30,000 bases of DNA, taken from the NCBI GenBank assembly GCA_002005505.1, contig KV908445.1:303266-333265 (forward strand), read 5' to 3'. The DNA comes from Botryococcus braunii. Its lineage: Eukaryota; Chlorophyta; Trebouxiophyceae. Shown here in pieces: positions 10,142-19,769 of this stretch. Both the position numbers and the translations under genes were made by a program. The notes under the pieces were generated by a model that made no database searches, was not told the DNA's origin, and saw only the letters and a list, made by a program, of their open reading frames with translations. The first letter of the stretch is position 1. Each line of letters opens with the position of its first letter.

Positions 10142-10414
10142 ATGGCGAAGAAGCGGACAAAGCAAACAGCCAGGAAGACCACCAACCTCAACGTTCCAGC
10201 GCGCTTGAGATCAGGACCTCCGTCATACAACGAACTAATCAGAGAAGGAGGACAACGTGGAGACCGCAATCCTGACGAGAGAGCCTTTATCGTCAAAGAC
10301 TACATCTTTCACCTTCACGTTGGCTGTCCGTTAGCTCAACCCACCTGGTTCAGAAGTAAGATCTTGCTGCTACCTTGCGAGTACTGGAGTTATAAGACAA
10401 CTGGGGAATTATGA
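10142..10414 (+). CDS. 90-residue leader protein of element 1 with histone H3-tail-like N-terminus (hypothetical)
   Basis: An open frame with an in-frame TGA immediately before its ATG, so the start is fixed. The product begins MAKK and continues RTKQTARKTT. This matches histone H3 residues 2-11 (RTKQTARKST) at nine of ten positions, keeping the equivalents of K4, R8, K9 and T11 with Ser10 replaced by Thr. Nothing after this resembles H3. Residues around 26-29 read PPSY, a PPxY motif of the kind bound by WW domains. The C-terminal half contains HLHVGCP and two Cys and has no recognised fold. The stop overlaps the Gag start as ATGA (ATG at 10411, TGA at 10412-10414), an arrangement suited to termination-reinitiation. 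Expression is unproven. Function is unknown; chromatin-reader binding or mimicry is only a hypothesis. Confidence 0.55.
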   Translation: MAKKRTKQTARKTTNLNVPARLRSGPPSYNELIREGGQRGDRNPDERAFIVKDYIFHLHVGCPLAQPTWFRSKILLLPCEYWSYKTTGEL

Positions 10415-13400
10415 CTTCCAAGAAGAAAGGATCATCAGCTAGTGGAGCATCAACGTCAAGCAGTGAACCAGCCTCATCCACACCCATCAGAGAACCGTGT
10501 ACTCCCAGCACCTCAAGAGGCAGCGGAGATGAGCTGCCCAAGATTATCCCAACAAATGTCAAGGTACACATAAAACTGAAGGAACGGGGGACAAATATTA
10601 TTGTTTGGAAGAATGCATTTTTGGCAGCAAATGAGTCAAAAGGGTCTTTGCCTGCCATCCTGGAGGCTATGCCTGGTACAGCACATGACGCAGCCGCAAT
10701 GTTACTGATTTATGAGTCAGTCCCAGAGGAATGGCTGGGACCTCTGTCTAATCTGCCCTCTGCTTATGATGCATATGAGTTCATCTGCAGAAAGTTTATT
10801 GGTGGATATAATATCGAGGCCAATGCAGATTGGCTCCAAGAAATGAGCCAGGGAATGAAACATGACGAGACGATTTCGCAATATGTCAACAGAATGATCA
10901 ACCTGAAGGCATGCCTTGACAGGAACAACCATGCTCTACTGGATGCACACGTTGCAACCCAGATTGTGCAGGGCTTGCCTGATGCAGCTAAAGAGCCAGG
11001 AATGATCACAACTGCTGCAGCACAACCCCTGGAGAAGCTGGCTGGACTTCTGCGCAACACAGCAGCTGCAGTGGGTTTTGATGAATATGCTCCTCGCCAA
11101 CCAAGGGTTTTGGCTCTTGGACAAGGCTCCAGTGGAGCCAATACCCCACCAGCTGCCAGTGCAGTCCATCAGCAGGCCCAACCAACTGTCTCTGAGGCCA
11201 AGTCCGAGACTAAGGGCATCTGCAACTACTGCAATAAGAAGGGGCATTACTGGAGGGACTGTCGAAAGAGGAAGCGGGACGAGGAGACCCAACGGAACGT
11301 AGTGGCAGCGGTCCAACAATTGCAGGGAATGTGGCCACAGGGACCTCCACATATGGGTGGCCCACACCCTCCTGCAGCCCAGCTGGCGCACCCTGGACTG
11401 GATGCCTTTCCGGCATGGTTCCAACCCCCAGCTCCCCCACCTCCACCACCTGGAGGTATGCCATACATAATTTCCCTCAACATCCTGAAGACTCCTGTCA
11501 GAAATTCGTCTCTGCAATCCTGGCTGGTGGACAGTGGAGCATCTGTACATCTGGTGAATGATGTGACCCTACTACATAATCCAACTGTGCATGCCAAACC
11601 CATCCCATTACATCTGGCCACTTCAGATGCCACTGGAGGAATTGTAGCATCAGGCTCTGTCTGCATCCTCAGTCGAGTGGGAGTTCCCCTGTGGATACAT
11701 CATGTTCAGTGTGTTCCTTCTGCAACCTCAAACATACTGTCAGTATCTGCAGCATTGCGGGATGGGGCAGTCTTTCGCACAGATGATGTTGGAGCGTTCA
11801 CTGAAGTCTGTGGTCCAAACAGCTGGAGGTCTCGGATCAGTGCAGAGAAAGGGCTATTTTATATTCATCAAGTTGTAGCTCTGAGTCCCAGTGTTAACCA
11901 CAGAAGAATTTCAGCTGCTGTGAAGTCCAAAACCCCCACCCAAAACTCACACAACTGTGCCAGACGATACCTCTGGCATAGCAGAATGGGACATCCAGGT
12001 GAAACATGGATGCAGCGCCTAACCAATGAGGACCTGGTCTCGGGACTTGATACATCCCTATGTCCCTGCTCCAATTGTCCAGTCTACTGTGAAGCATGTA
12101 TTGAGGGAAAGACGTCTCGGCCTCCATTTGGAATAAGCAGTAGACCAGCTGTTGAACCACTTGACAGAGTACATATTGACACTGTGGGCCCCATTTTTCC
12201 TGCTGCAGTAACTGGTGAACGTTACTGGGTGACTGCTTTGGATGAGTCATCTCAGTTAAAGGCGGTCCTGCCTGTGAAGTCCAAAGATGCCATCAGTGCT
12301 GCTGTGAGGGACCTCATTCTATACTGGCAGACCCAGAAGAAAACCAAAGTGAAGTGTGTCCGGTGTGACCGTGGAACTGAATTTCTGAATGCCACGTTCA
12401 AAGAATTTTGTGCATCCCAGGGGACTAAATTGGAGACCTCAGCTCCTTACACCCCGCAACAGAATGGAGCGGCTGAAAGAGCCAATCGCACCCTCAAGGA
12501 ACGTACCAGGACTCTTCTGGCTTTTGCAGCTGCCAGTCCAACGTTGTGGAAGGAGGCCCTGGAAACTGCATGCACCCTACTGAACATGGGTCCCAGTACC
12601 GGGAGGGACCGCACGCCATCAGAATTATTTTTTGGCTACAAACCAAATGTAACCCCACTGCGTACCTGGGGTTGCTTGGCCTTTGTGCACATTCCTGATG
12701 TCCAGCGCTCTGTGTTTTCCCCTAAAACTGTGCCAGGGATGCTTACTGGTTACTCAGCCTCCTCCAAAGCCTATCGGATCTATGTGGGAGGGGGTATCTG
12801 GAAGGAGAGCAGAGATGTGGTTTTCGTGGAGCACCTCAGGGGAGCCTCTCGGGTTGGCATGAGCGTTTCCTCAACACAGTCTACAGAGTTTCTGTGTCCT
12901 GAGCCCTCTGCAAGTGACACTCCCCCAGTCTTTCCCGGCACCTCCCCTGGCACAACCAACATCAGCCTTGAGACAGATCTTGATGACCCACACAGTGAGC
13001 CTGAGTACCTGCCAGCCTCCAGCAACCTCCCCACACAGCCTGTCACAGGACCCCCCAGTGAGGCTGAGCCCGAGCCTGAATCCAGAAGACTGTGTGACCC
13101 AGTGGAGATGGATCAAACCCTGGAGGCAGTACAGGACTTAGCCAGAGGAGTGAGACAGGACTCCCACCTTCGACCGCAGATGGAGCGAGCCCAGGAGGTC
13201 CTCAGACCAACTAGGTCTGATTGCCGCAACCACCAATTGGATGGCCTGACCCGGGCTCAACGACACGAACAACGCACTGCCGCCAAAGACCTCCTGCTGC
13301 CACAGGAGAAGGGAGAGAGCAGAGAGCGAGAGGGGTTGACTGAATGTGACTCTCTGTCACAGGGACCAGGGGAAGTGCAGCTAGAGGGTGATTCACATGA

Positions 13401-13451
13401 GGGGCATGAATTGCATGTGAGTGCAGTGAGGGGGGCAGCTACATGCAAAGC
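10411..13451 (+). pseudogene. Element 1 Gag-protease-integrase, interrupted by element 2
   Basis: The 5' 1013 codons of a Gag-Pol frame. Gag occupies about residues 1-330, with a zinc knuckle C-x2-C-x4-H-x4-C at 271-284 (CNYCNKKGHYWRDC) and a poly-Pro hinge near 350. The aspartic protease has DSGAS with Asp374. A GAG-pre-integrase zinc region (LWHSRMGHPG, then CSNCPVYCEAC) precedes integrase, whose catalytic triad is Asp590, Asp653 and Glu689 with the exact 35-residue spacing between the last two. The frame breaks in the variable linker after integrase, where element 2 entered. It then reads 70 codons into the element 2 LTR and stops at 13660-13662. The translatable product is thus a chimeric Gag-PR-IN of 1083 residues without polymerase. 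The remaining part lies at 20469-22830 in the same frame. Confidence 0.93.
13447..13451. repeat. Target-site duplication of element 2 (left)
   Basis: AAAGC before the element 2 LTR, repeated at 20464-20468 after the other LTR. This proves that element 2 inserted into element 1. Confidence 0.95.
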
Positions 13452-13479
13452 TGTGAAAGGTTATGGGCAATCGGCTTTC

Positions 13480-13614
13480 CCTGTACAAAGCAGACAGGTC
13501 GTCAATAGACGAAGTTACTCCAGCTACAGTCCGTACGACTGTCTGCTGAGTGCCACACACAACTGTCGGACAAGACTAGCATCTGGTGATGCCCAGCATC
13601 TTTCACAACCAGTT
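13480..13614 (-). repeat. 135-bp LTR-internal duplication of element 2, copy 1
   Basis: Direct repeat partner of 13808-13942, with the same pair in the other LTR at 19798-19932 and 20126-20260. The plus-strand copy begins CCTGTACAAAGCAGACAGG. It shows no obvious homology to the 143-bp duplication in element 1, although the arrangement is the same. Confidence 0.92.
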
Positions 13615-13807
13615 CCGTTACATCATTATCTTGTACACAAGCACCGATCAAGCAATCACTAGAAAAGGCTCTAGACGGCTACGTTCAAGTACATGCCTAT
13701 ACTCCCTGAAGTCACTGTCCCTTATCTGTTTGAGTGACTACAGGGTACACTAAGCTTGTTCACTCTCACAATAGCAACAATGATACAACACACACTGCCG
13801 CACCGTA

Positions 13808-13942
13808 CCTGTACAAAGCAGACAGGTCGTCAATAGACGAAGTTACTCCAGCTACAGTCCGTACGACTGTCTGCTGAGTGCCACACACAACTGTCGGACA
13901 AGACTAGCATCTGGTGATGCCCAGCATCTTTCACAACCAGTT
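13808..13942 (-). repeat. 135-bp LTR-internal duplication of element 2, copy 2
   Basis: Second copy of 13480-13614, separated from it by 193 bp of single-copy LTR. The only LTR-to-LTR difference noticed lies inside this copy (13861 against 20179). Confidence 0.92.
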
Positions 13943-14145
13943 GGTATTCACTCCGGTGGGGCAGCCTTAAGAGTTCATCCGACAAACGTGTGATCTAGAT
14001 AGGATTGTACCTTATGTTCGAAAACGTCCAGAATCTGCCGTGTCTCAAGGTACCTTATGTTCTCAATGGACCCATATCCTAATAGTGCACACATGAAGAT
14101 CACTTAAAGCACAAGGCATTCAATAATAATGTTCAGAACTCAACA

Positions 14146-14164
14146 CTTCCCCTTGCCTGCATGC
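14146..14164 (-). promoter_or_regulatory. Polypurine tract of element 2
   Basis: Read on the minus strand, GCATGCAGGCAAGGGGAAG directly precedes the LTR start TGTTGAG. The core GCAAGGGGAAG is identical to that of element 1. This is the expected plus-strand primer for reverse transcription. Confidence 0.85.
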
Positions 14165-14165
14165 T

Positions 14166-17100
14166 TTAAGTGTATCTTCTCAAACCTAGTGAATCACGAT
14201 GACCAACAAACACGGGCTTGGCAAGTGGCTTGGTCATAATGTCAGCCACATTGCGTGCAGATTCCACATAGAGGATATCTACCTGCCCAAGTGCCATAGC
14301 TTCCCTAGCGTAGTGGAAGCTTACTGCAACGTGCTTTGTGAATTTGGAATACAGGGGGTTCCGTAAATTAGAAATGCATCCTTGGTTGTCACAGAAAATT
14401 TTGACCCTCCAAGGTGCAGCCCCTATCTCTTCCAAGAAGCCCCTTAGCCAGTTGGCTTCCTTCACAATATGGCCAGCTGCCATAAACTCAGCTTGCACAG
14501 TTGAGGTAGCAACTGAGCTCTGCTTCTTGCTTCCCCAAACCACGGCACTACCATAGACTGATAGAACATAGCCAGTGGTGGAATACCTGTGGTCCAGGTC
14601 CCCAGCATAGTCGGCATCAACATAGCCTTCTAGCTCAGGGCCCTTTCCACCCAGAGTAAGAGCTAACTCTCTGGTATCTCTCAAGTACTTCAGCACTCGA
14701 ATGGCCTCATTCCAGTGTGAGGTAGTGGGTGTCATTCTATACCTTGACAACACTCCAACAGCCTGAGAAATGTCAGGCCGGGTCGTATTGGCTATGTACA
14801 GTAACGATCCAATTAACTCGCAGTATCGATGACCAGGTGGCAGAGGGGTACCAGCCCCATGTGACATACCATCTGAGGACTCGGGTCTGCTGCTAGCCAC
14901 GAAGTCCTTGGACATGGGGGTATCAACCCCACGTCCATCATCAGCAACGCCAAACTTCTCCACAAGAGCATCAATCTTGGGAGTGCAACTCATGGAAATA
15001 GTGCCCTGAACTCTATTGCGTAGGACCTGACACCCCAGGAAATCATTCACCTCTCCCAAATCATGGATGGTGAAGTCCTTCTTCAATAACTCTTTCCCCC
15101 ACTCAATCTCTGCAACCACTCTGGCAACTATGAGAAGATCATCGACATAAACAAGAATAAACGACAGATTACCATCAGGGGCCCTCCTGATGTATACCCC
15201 AGCGTCGCTCTTGCACACACTATACCCCATCACGCTCAACTTGTCGCTCAAGGTCTTGTGCCAAGCCCGTGGGGCTTGCTTAAGACCGTAGAGTGCCTTC
15301 CTGAGCTTGCACACAACTCTCGTGTTGCCATTCTCAAATCCTGGTGGTTGGGTCACATAGACCTCTTCCTCCAACTCCCCATTGAGAAAAGCTGTCTTGA
15401 TATCCACTTGGTGGATCTCAAGATTTTGTGTGGCAGCCACTGCCAGCACAGCTCTCCTAGCACCATAGCTGCTGGTAGGTGCAAAAACCTCACCAACATC
15501 TATACCAGGAATCTGTCTGCAACCCTGGGCAACCAATCTTGCTTTAAACCGAGTGACATTCCCATGTGCATCGTTTTTTGTAGAAAAAATCCAATGAACA
15601 GGGATAACTTTCTGCCCATGGGGTCTTTCCACATACTGCATAACCTCATGGGTGTCTAAAGACTCCATCTCCTCTTGCATTGCCTGCTGCCAAAACTCCC
15701 ACTGAGGTGAGCGCTGGGCTTCCCTCAAGTTTGAGGGCACGTGAACTTTTCCCAACGTGACAGAAGGTACACTCTGTACCTTATGCTGTGGTGCAGCAGG
15801 GCTGTCAGCCTTACTGATGCTGTTCCCTTCTCTCTCTCTCTCTCCCTGGTTGCCAGAATAAGGTACATTATGTACCTTATGCTGGGACTGGGCAGTACTG
15901 CCGGGATTATCTGATTCCTTCTCAAGTCTCTCTCTCTCTCCTTGACTACTGGACTCACGTGCAGCACCCTTACATTCTCGCACCTTCCGCAATGCAGAGG
16001 GGAGCAGCAGCTCTCTCTCTCTCCTGGACTCACACTTGGGCACACTACCCAGACTTGCCTGAGCTGCGCCTACAATGTCAGCCTGCACACCATAAGCATG
16101 ACTAGCCAGTGACTGGGATTGGGCACCAGCTTCCCCTACTGCTGGCATGTCTAACCCACTGCTCTCATCTCTTACATCTGCACCGAACATAGCCTCGACT
16201 GTCTCAACCTGCCCCTGCATATCAGGGAGACCAACCATGTTTGGCTCACTCACAATTGCCTGACCTGGGTCAGGGGCATGCAATGGGATGTCAGAATGCT
16301 CTCTCCTAGCCACGCGCTGTACATAACGCTGCTCCCTTGTAAGGGTGGTCCCTGGAGGAAGGGGAATTTGTGACTTCCCCTGCATTCGCAACCCCTCTTG
16401 TACCTTCTGCATTTTTTCTACCTGGGATTGAGTTTCTACACCCCCCCTGGCCAGATTCTGCATATGCTCAAGCACCGACCACGAGTGCTGAGATGGTTCT
16501 GGGGTCCCAACAGTAGAATCCAGGCTGGTGGGGTTTCCTTGGTCATGTGCTGCTGTGGTCCCGTCTCCAGACTGATCCCCAGCACAAAGTCCAGAGGTCC
16601 CAGGAGCCCCAGTGGAAAGCGTCTCCACTCCATGGTCATCCTCCTCATCCCAGAACGTGGGTGGAGCAGCAGAGGGAATTGCTTGAGGCGTTGCCAGATT
16701 CTCACTGCCAAGGGGGGGTGATATCCTAGAATCATAGACAGACCCAGGCTGGACCTTTGATAGACCCACTCTCTCAGCCCCCCTCAAGTGCTCGATAAAG
16801 CTGACGTCCCTACTCTCCTTCCACACTCCATTCCCCACGTACACACGATACGCTTTAGACTGGGGACAATAACCAGTAAACATCCCAGGGATGGTCTTGG
16901 GCCCAAAAACAGACCTTTGGCCACTGGGAATGTGCACATGAGCTACACAGCCAAACGTGCGCAGCACAGACACATCAGGTTTGACACCAAAGAATAATTC
17001 CATGGGGGTCAGGGACCTGCCTGAAGTAGGACCCACATTGTAGAGGAGGGTAGCTGTCTCAAGCGCCTCCTTCCAAAGGGAGGGGTCTGCTGCAGCATGG

Positions 17101-19379
17101 ACCAACAGAGTCCTTGTTCGCTCCTTCAGGGTCCTATTCATCCTCTCCGCCACCCCATTCTGCTGAGGCGTGTAGGGCGCTGAGGACTCCATCTTAGTGC
17201 CCTGCTGAGCACAAAACTCTTTGAATTGCTGGTTCAGGAACTCTGAACCCCTGTCAGTCCTCACACACTTCACAACCGTGCCTCGTTGGGTCTGCCAAAA
17301 ACGGAGCAGGTCTATCACAGCCTTTGGGATGCAATCCTTTGACTTCACAGGCAGGGAGGCAACTTGGTGTGAACTTTCATCCACTACAGTGACCCAATAT
17401 CGTTCACCTGTGATGGCAGGAGGTGATATGGGACCCACAGTATCCACATGGACTCTATCGAGTGGGTGATGTGCAGGCCTGGAAGATACAGGGAAAGGAG
17501 GTCTGGAGTGTTTCCCTTGTATACACGATTCACAGTGCTTGGGGCACTCAGAGCAGGGAGCAAGGGAGATATTGATTCCTGTAACCAGATCTTCCTTGGA
17601 GAACCTCTGCATGCTGCTGGCACCAGGATGACCTAACCTAGCATGCCACAGAGATCTCTCGCTACACACGTGTCCTTTCCTAAGATGAGACGCCTCAGCC
17701 ATGTGATCAATATGTCTGCAGCCAACTTGCTGCCCTCTGACAGGACTAACAAACTCCAAAAAAAACAGACCTCGTGCGCGGGTGATATCTCCACACCACC
17801 CTTCAGGTCCCTTCATGGCTGTGTAACCACCTGCAGTGTCAGTCAGGAAAGATGCTCCATCCTGAATTGCACCAGTGACTGAAATGAGGTTGGTATGCGC
17901 AGAAGGAACACACTGCACATTGTGCAGCCAGAATACTTCGTGCCTTGCATTCACAAGGCATACAGACCCAGATGCAATGATTCCTCCCTTGGCGTCTGAG
18001 GTTGCCAAGTGCAGAGGAAGAGGCTGTCTATGCATAACTGGATTATGGAGCAATGAGAGATCATTGACTATATGCACAGAGGCACCACTATCTATTAACC
18101 AAGATGTGCTGCTAGCTCCATGCGAAGTTGGGGCAAGCACATTGAGAGAGATAAACATCGCCTCACCAGAAGGAGGGGGTGGAGGTGGTAAATGCCACCC
18201 CGGAAACGTGTGTTGACTTGTTGGATAGTTATATGCTGAAGGAGGTCCAGGGCTGGAAGCGGATGAAGGCGGGCCACCCCGGCCAGATCCATGGTCCCAC
18301 CAGGCTTGAGGAGACGACTGTGGGCCTCCCTGGCCCCAGTAAGCTGCAGGCCCAACGCTTGCCGCTTGCATGTTTTGATGCAGAGCCTGCAGCTGCCTGA
18401 GCGGTCCGCAGTCAGTCATGAAGTGGCCCTTTGCCTTGCAGAAGTGGCATGTAAGCTCCTCTCTGGGCCTTCTTGCCCTGCCAGGTCCACGCCCCCTGCC
18501 ACCAAAAGTAGTTGCAGAGGGGCCAGCGGGAGGCTGTTCGTTTGCTGGTAGTGCTGCTCCAACTCCCGGTACTGCTCCCACTCCTGGTGCAGCTCCAGCG
18601 CTTGATGACGCTCCAGCTACCCCCCCAGAGGGACCAGCCACTGCTGCAGCTGCCATGGCCTGAGGTGTTCCCTCTGCAGGTGGGTCCTTGTACCCACGGC
18701 TGGCTGCGGCGCGCAGGATTCTTTGAATCAGCTCCAATGGCGGCTTGTCGGTTGCCATAACCTCCAGGGACTCGAGCCTCAGCACAGGAGGGAGGCCCTT
18801 CACCATCAGCTCCCCAACATTGTGGTCCAAGAGGATGAACGCGTTGTTTCTGAGACTTGTAGCCAGATCCATCATTCTGTAGAGGTAGACCTTGAGTGTC
18901 TCCCCTGTCTTGATGCCCTGCTCCATTTCCTTGTACCACTCAAGGTTGATGTCTTGGTTGCTCCCTCCAGTGTGACTGTTCTTCACCCACGCGATGAAGT
19001 CGAACGCTGCTTTGTGGCATGAGATCTGAGAATGCCAGATGACTGGAACTGACTGGATCAGCCACTGCTTGATGGCTGAGTTCTCCACCGACCCTGGCAT
19101 TGGCCTCTCCAAAGCCGCTCTGACCCCCTTGGTGTTTGCGCACGCCTCCAAATTTTCATACCAAAATTCAAAATTGCGCCCTCCATCATCAAGCATGACA
19201 GTCATCTTTGGATTAGAGGTATTGGGGATGTAGGCTGCCTTGTCAATCTCCACCTTTGGTTCTGCAGTGGCTGATTGTGTCCCGGTCATAGACTGCCCTG
19301 GAGTGGCCCCACTGACTTCTCCAGGTTGAGACATTGCTGTTTCACTGCTACTTTCCTTTTCTTTGCCCCTTTTTGTCAT
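14166..19379 (-). CDS. Element 2 Gag-Pol polyprotein (copia type), complete
   Basis: Single 1737-residue frame without stop or frameshift. Gag: core about residues 50-240, an Ala/Gly/Pro-rich spacer, then a zinc knuckle CHFCKAKGHFMTDC at 311-324. A poly-Pro hinge precedes protease DSGAS (Asp430). The GAG-pre-integrase region contains LWHARLGHPG and CPKHCESC. The integrase triad is Asp646, Asp709 and Glu745 (35 residues between the last two). A long variable linker, about 870-1210, is rich in Arg-Glu runs and repeated HKV-x-x-VP motifs. Reverse transcriptase starts near 1215 and has YVDD at 1411-1414. RNase H starts near DADY (first Asp about 1588) and keeps AEF, CDNQG and ADIMTKP. All catalytic residues I can locate are present, so it looks potentially autonomous. 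The protein is processed by its own protease in related elements. The start is the first ATG of the frame, about 390 bases after the 5' LTR. Confidence 0.97.
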   Translation of the reverse strand: MTKRGKEKESSSETAMSQPGEVSGATPGQSMTGTQSATAEPKVEIDKAAYIPNTSNPKMTVMLDDGGRNFEFWYENLEACANTKGVRAALERPMPGSVENSAIKQWLIQSVPVIWHSQISCHKAAFDFIAWVKNSHTGGSNQDINLEWYKEMEQGIKTGETLKVYLYRMMDLATSLRNNAFILLDHNVGELMVKGLPPVLRLESLEVMATDKPPLELIQRILRAAASRGYKDPPAEGTPQAMAAAAVAGPSGGVAGASSSAGAAPGVGAVPGVGAALPANEQPPAGPSATTFGGRGRGPGRARRPREELTCHFCKAKGHFMTDCGPLRQLQALHQNMQAASVGPAAYWGQGGPQSSPQAWWDHGSGRGGPPSSASSPGPPSAYNYPTSQHTFPGWHLPPPPPPSGEAMFISLNVLAPTSHGASSTSWLIDSGASVHIVNDLSLLHNPVMHRQPLPLHLATSDAKGGIIASGSVCLVNARHEVFWLHNVQCVPSAHTNLISVTGAIQDGASFLTDTAGGYTAMKGPEGWCGDITRARGLFFLEFVSPVRGQQVGCRHIDHMAEASHLRKGHVCSERSLWHARLGHPGASSMQRFSKEDLVTGINISLAPCSECPKHCESCIQGKHSRPPFPVSSRPAHHPLDRVHVDTVGPISPPAITGERYWVTVVDESSHQVASLPVKSKDCIPKAVIDLLRFWQTQRGTVVKCVRTDRGSEFLNQQFKEFCAQQGTKMESSAPYTPQQNGVAERMNRTLKERTRTLLVHAAADPSLWKEALETATLLYNVGPTSGRSLTPMELFFGVKPDVSVLRTFGCVAHVHIPSGQRSVFGPKTIPGMFTGYCPQSKAYRVYVGNGVWKESRDVSFIEHLRGAERVGLSKVQPGSVYDSRISPPLGSENLATPQAIPSAAPPTFWDEEDDHGVETLSTGAPGTSGLCAGDQSGDGTTAAHDQGNPTSLDSTVGTPEPSQHSWSVLEHMQNLARGGVETQSQVEKMQKVQEGLRMQGKSQIPLPPGTTLTREQRYVQRVARREHSDIPLHAPDPGQAIVSEPNMVGLPDMQGQVETVEAMFGADVRDESSGLDMPAVGEAGAQSQSLASHAYGVQADIVGAAQASLGSVPKCESRRERELLLPSALRKVRECKGAARESSSQGERERLEKESDNPGSTAQSQHKVHNVPYSGNQGEREREGNSISKADSPAAPQHKVQSVPSVTLGKVHVPSNLREAQRSPQWEFWQQAMQEEMESLDTHEVMQYVERPHGQKVIPVHWIFSTKNDAHGNVTRFKARLVAQGCRQIPGIDVGEVFAPTSSYGARRAVLAVAATQNLEIHQVDIKTAFLNGELEEEVYVTQPPGFENGNTRVVCKLRKALYGLKQAPRAWHKTLSDKLSVMGYSVCKSDAGVYIRRAPDGNLSFILVYVDDLLIVARVVAEIEWGKELLKKDFTIHDLGEVNDFLGCQVLRNRVQGTISMSCTPKIDALVEKFGVADDGRGVDTPMSKDFVASSRPESSDGMSHGAGTPLPPGHRYCELIGSLLYIANTTRPDISQAVGVLSRYRMTPTTSHWNEAIRVLKYLRDTRELALTLGGKGPELEGYVDADYAGDLDHRYSTTGYVLSVYGSAVVWGSKKQSSVATSTVQAEFMAAGHIVKEANWLRGFLEEIGAAPWRVKIFCDNQGCISNLRNPLYSKFTKHVAVSFHYAREAMALGQVDILYVESARNVADIMTKPLAKPVFVGHRDSLGLRRYT

Positions 19380-19754
19380 ACTATTGTCACTTCACCAGCC
19401 AAACTTACTCATAAACTTCTGGAATGCAGCAATACCCTACAATTCCCTCCATGTCATGGAAATTTACCAGCCAGTCTTGCACAGTAGTAGCAGATATGTT
19501 CCCCTCAGAAGTTTGCGCCGGAGTCCTGCCCGACTCACTCAGTGCTTCTAGACAACGTCTATGAATGATAAAGCACAGCTAAAACTTCAATTATGAATTT
19601 CCCAGAAAGGTAAACTGTGAGTAAGATAATGGTCCTGGTACACTCGAGTTCCCTTGCGCCGCTGCGCCATGCTCGAGCTCCTTTGTTGACGCTTACGTCT
19701 GACCCATCCGTAGACGACCTTCACTCCTGCTTTTACTTGGCTCAGCTGGAAGGG
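19380..19754 (-). other. Leader of element 2 with a 27-codon upstream frame
   Basis: Untranslated leader between primer-binding site and Gag. It holds a short minus-strand frame, 19670-19587, whose product begins MAQRRKGTRVYQ. It is at the same relative place as the 90-codon frame of element 1 and also starts Met-Ala plus basic residues, but it has no H3-like tail and does not overlap the Gag start. Confidence 0.45.
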
Positions 19755-19769
19755 CGTGGGCCCATAACC
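19755..19769 (-). promoter_or_regulatory. Primer-binding site of element 2
   Basis: On the minus strand GGTTATGGGCCCACG abuts the end of the 5' LTR and is identical over 15 bases to that of element 1. It is complementary to the initiator tRNA-Met anticodon arm. The last bases of U5 contain GCCCATAACC, the exact reverse complement of GGTTATGGGC, seven bases away. The site can therefore form a 10-bp hairpin with the LTR end. Confidence 0.87.

Larger units (their letters stand above)
13452..14145 (-). repeat. 3' LTR of element 2
   Basis: On the plus strand it begins TGTGAAAGG and ends CTCAACA. It contains a 135-bp internal direct duplication, 13480-13614 and 13808-13942 (offset 328 bp). Element 1's truncated frame reads into its left end. 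Confidence 0.95.

Noticed and set aside
13441..13662. Native C-terminus of element 1 Gag-Pol at 13662
   Set aside because: The last 70 codons are translation of the inserted LTR. The AAAGC target duplication and the continuation at 20469 show the true frame is interrupted.
15725..18939. Many 60-170-codon frames on either strand within element 2
   Set aside because: They are shadows of the 1737-residue Gag-Pol frame in other registers.
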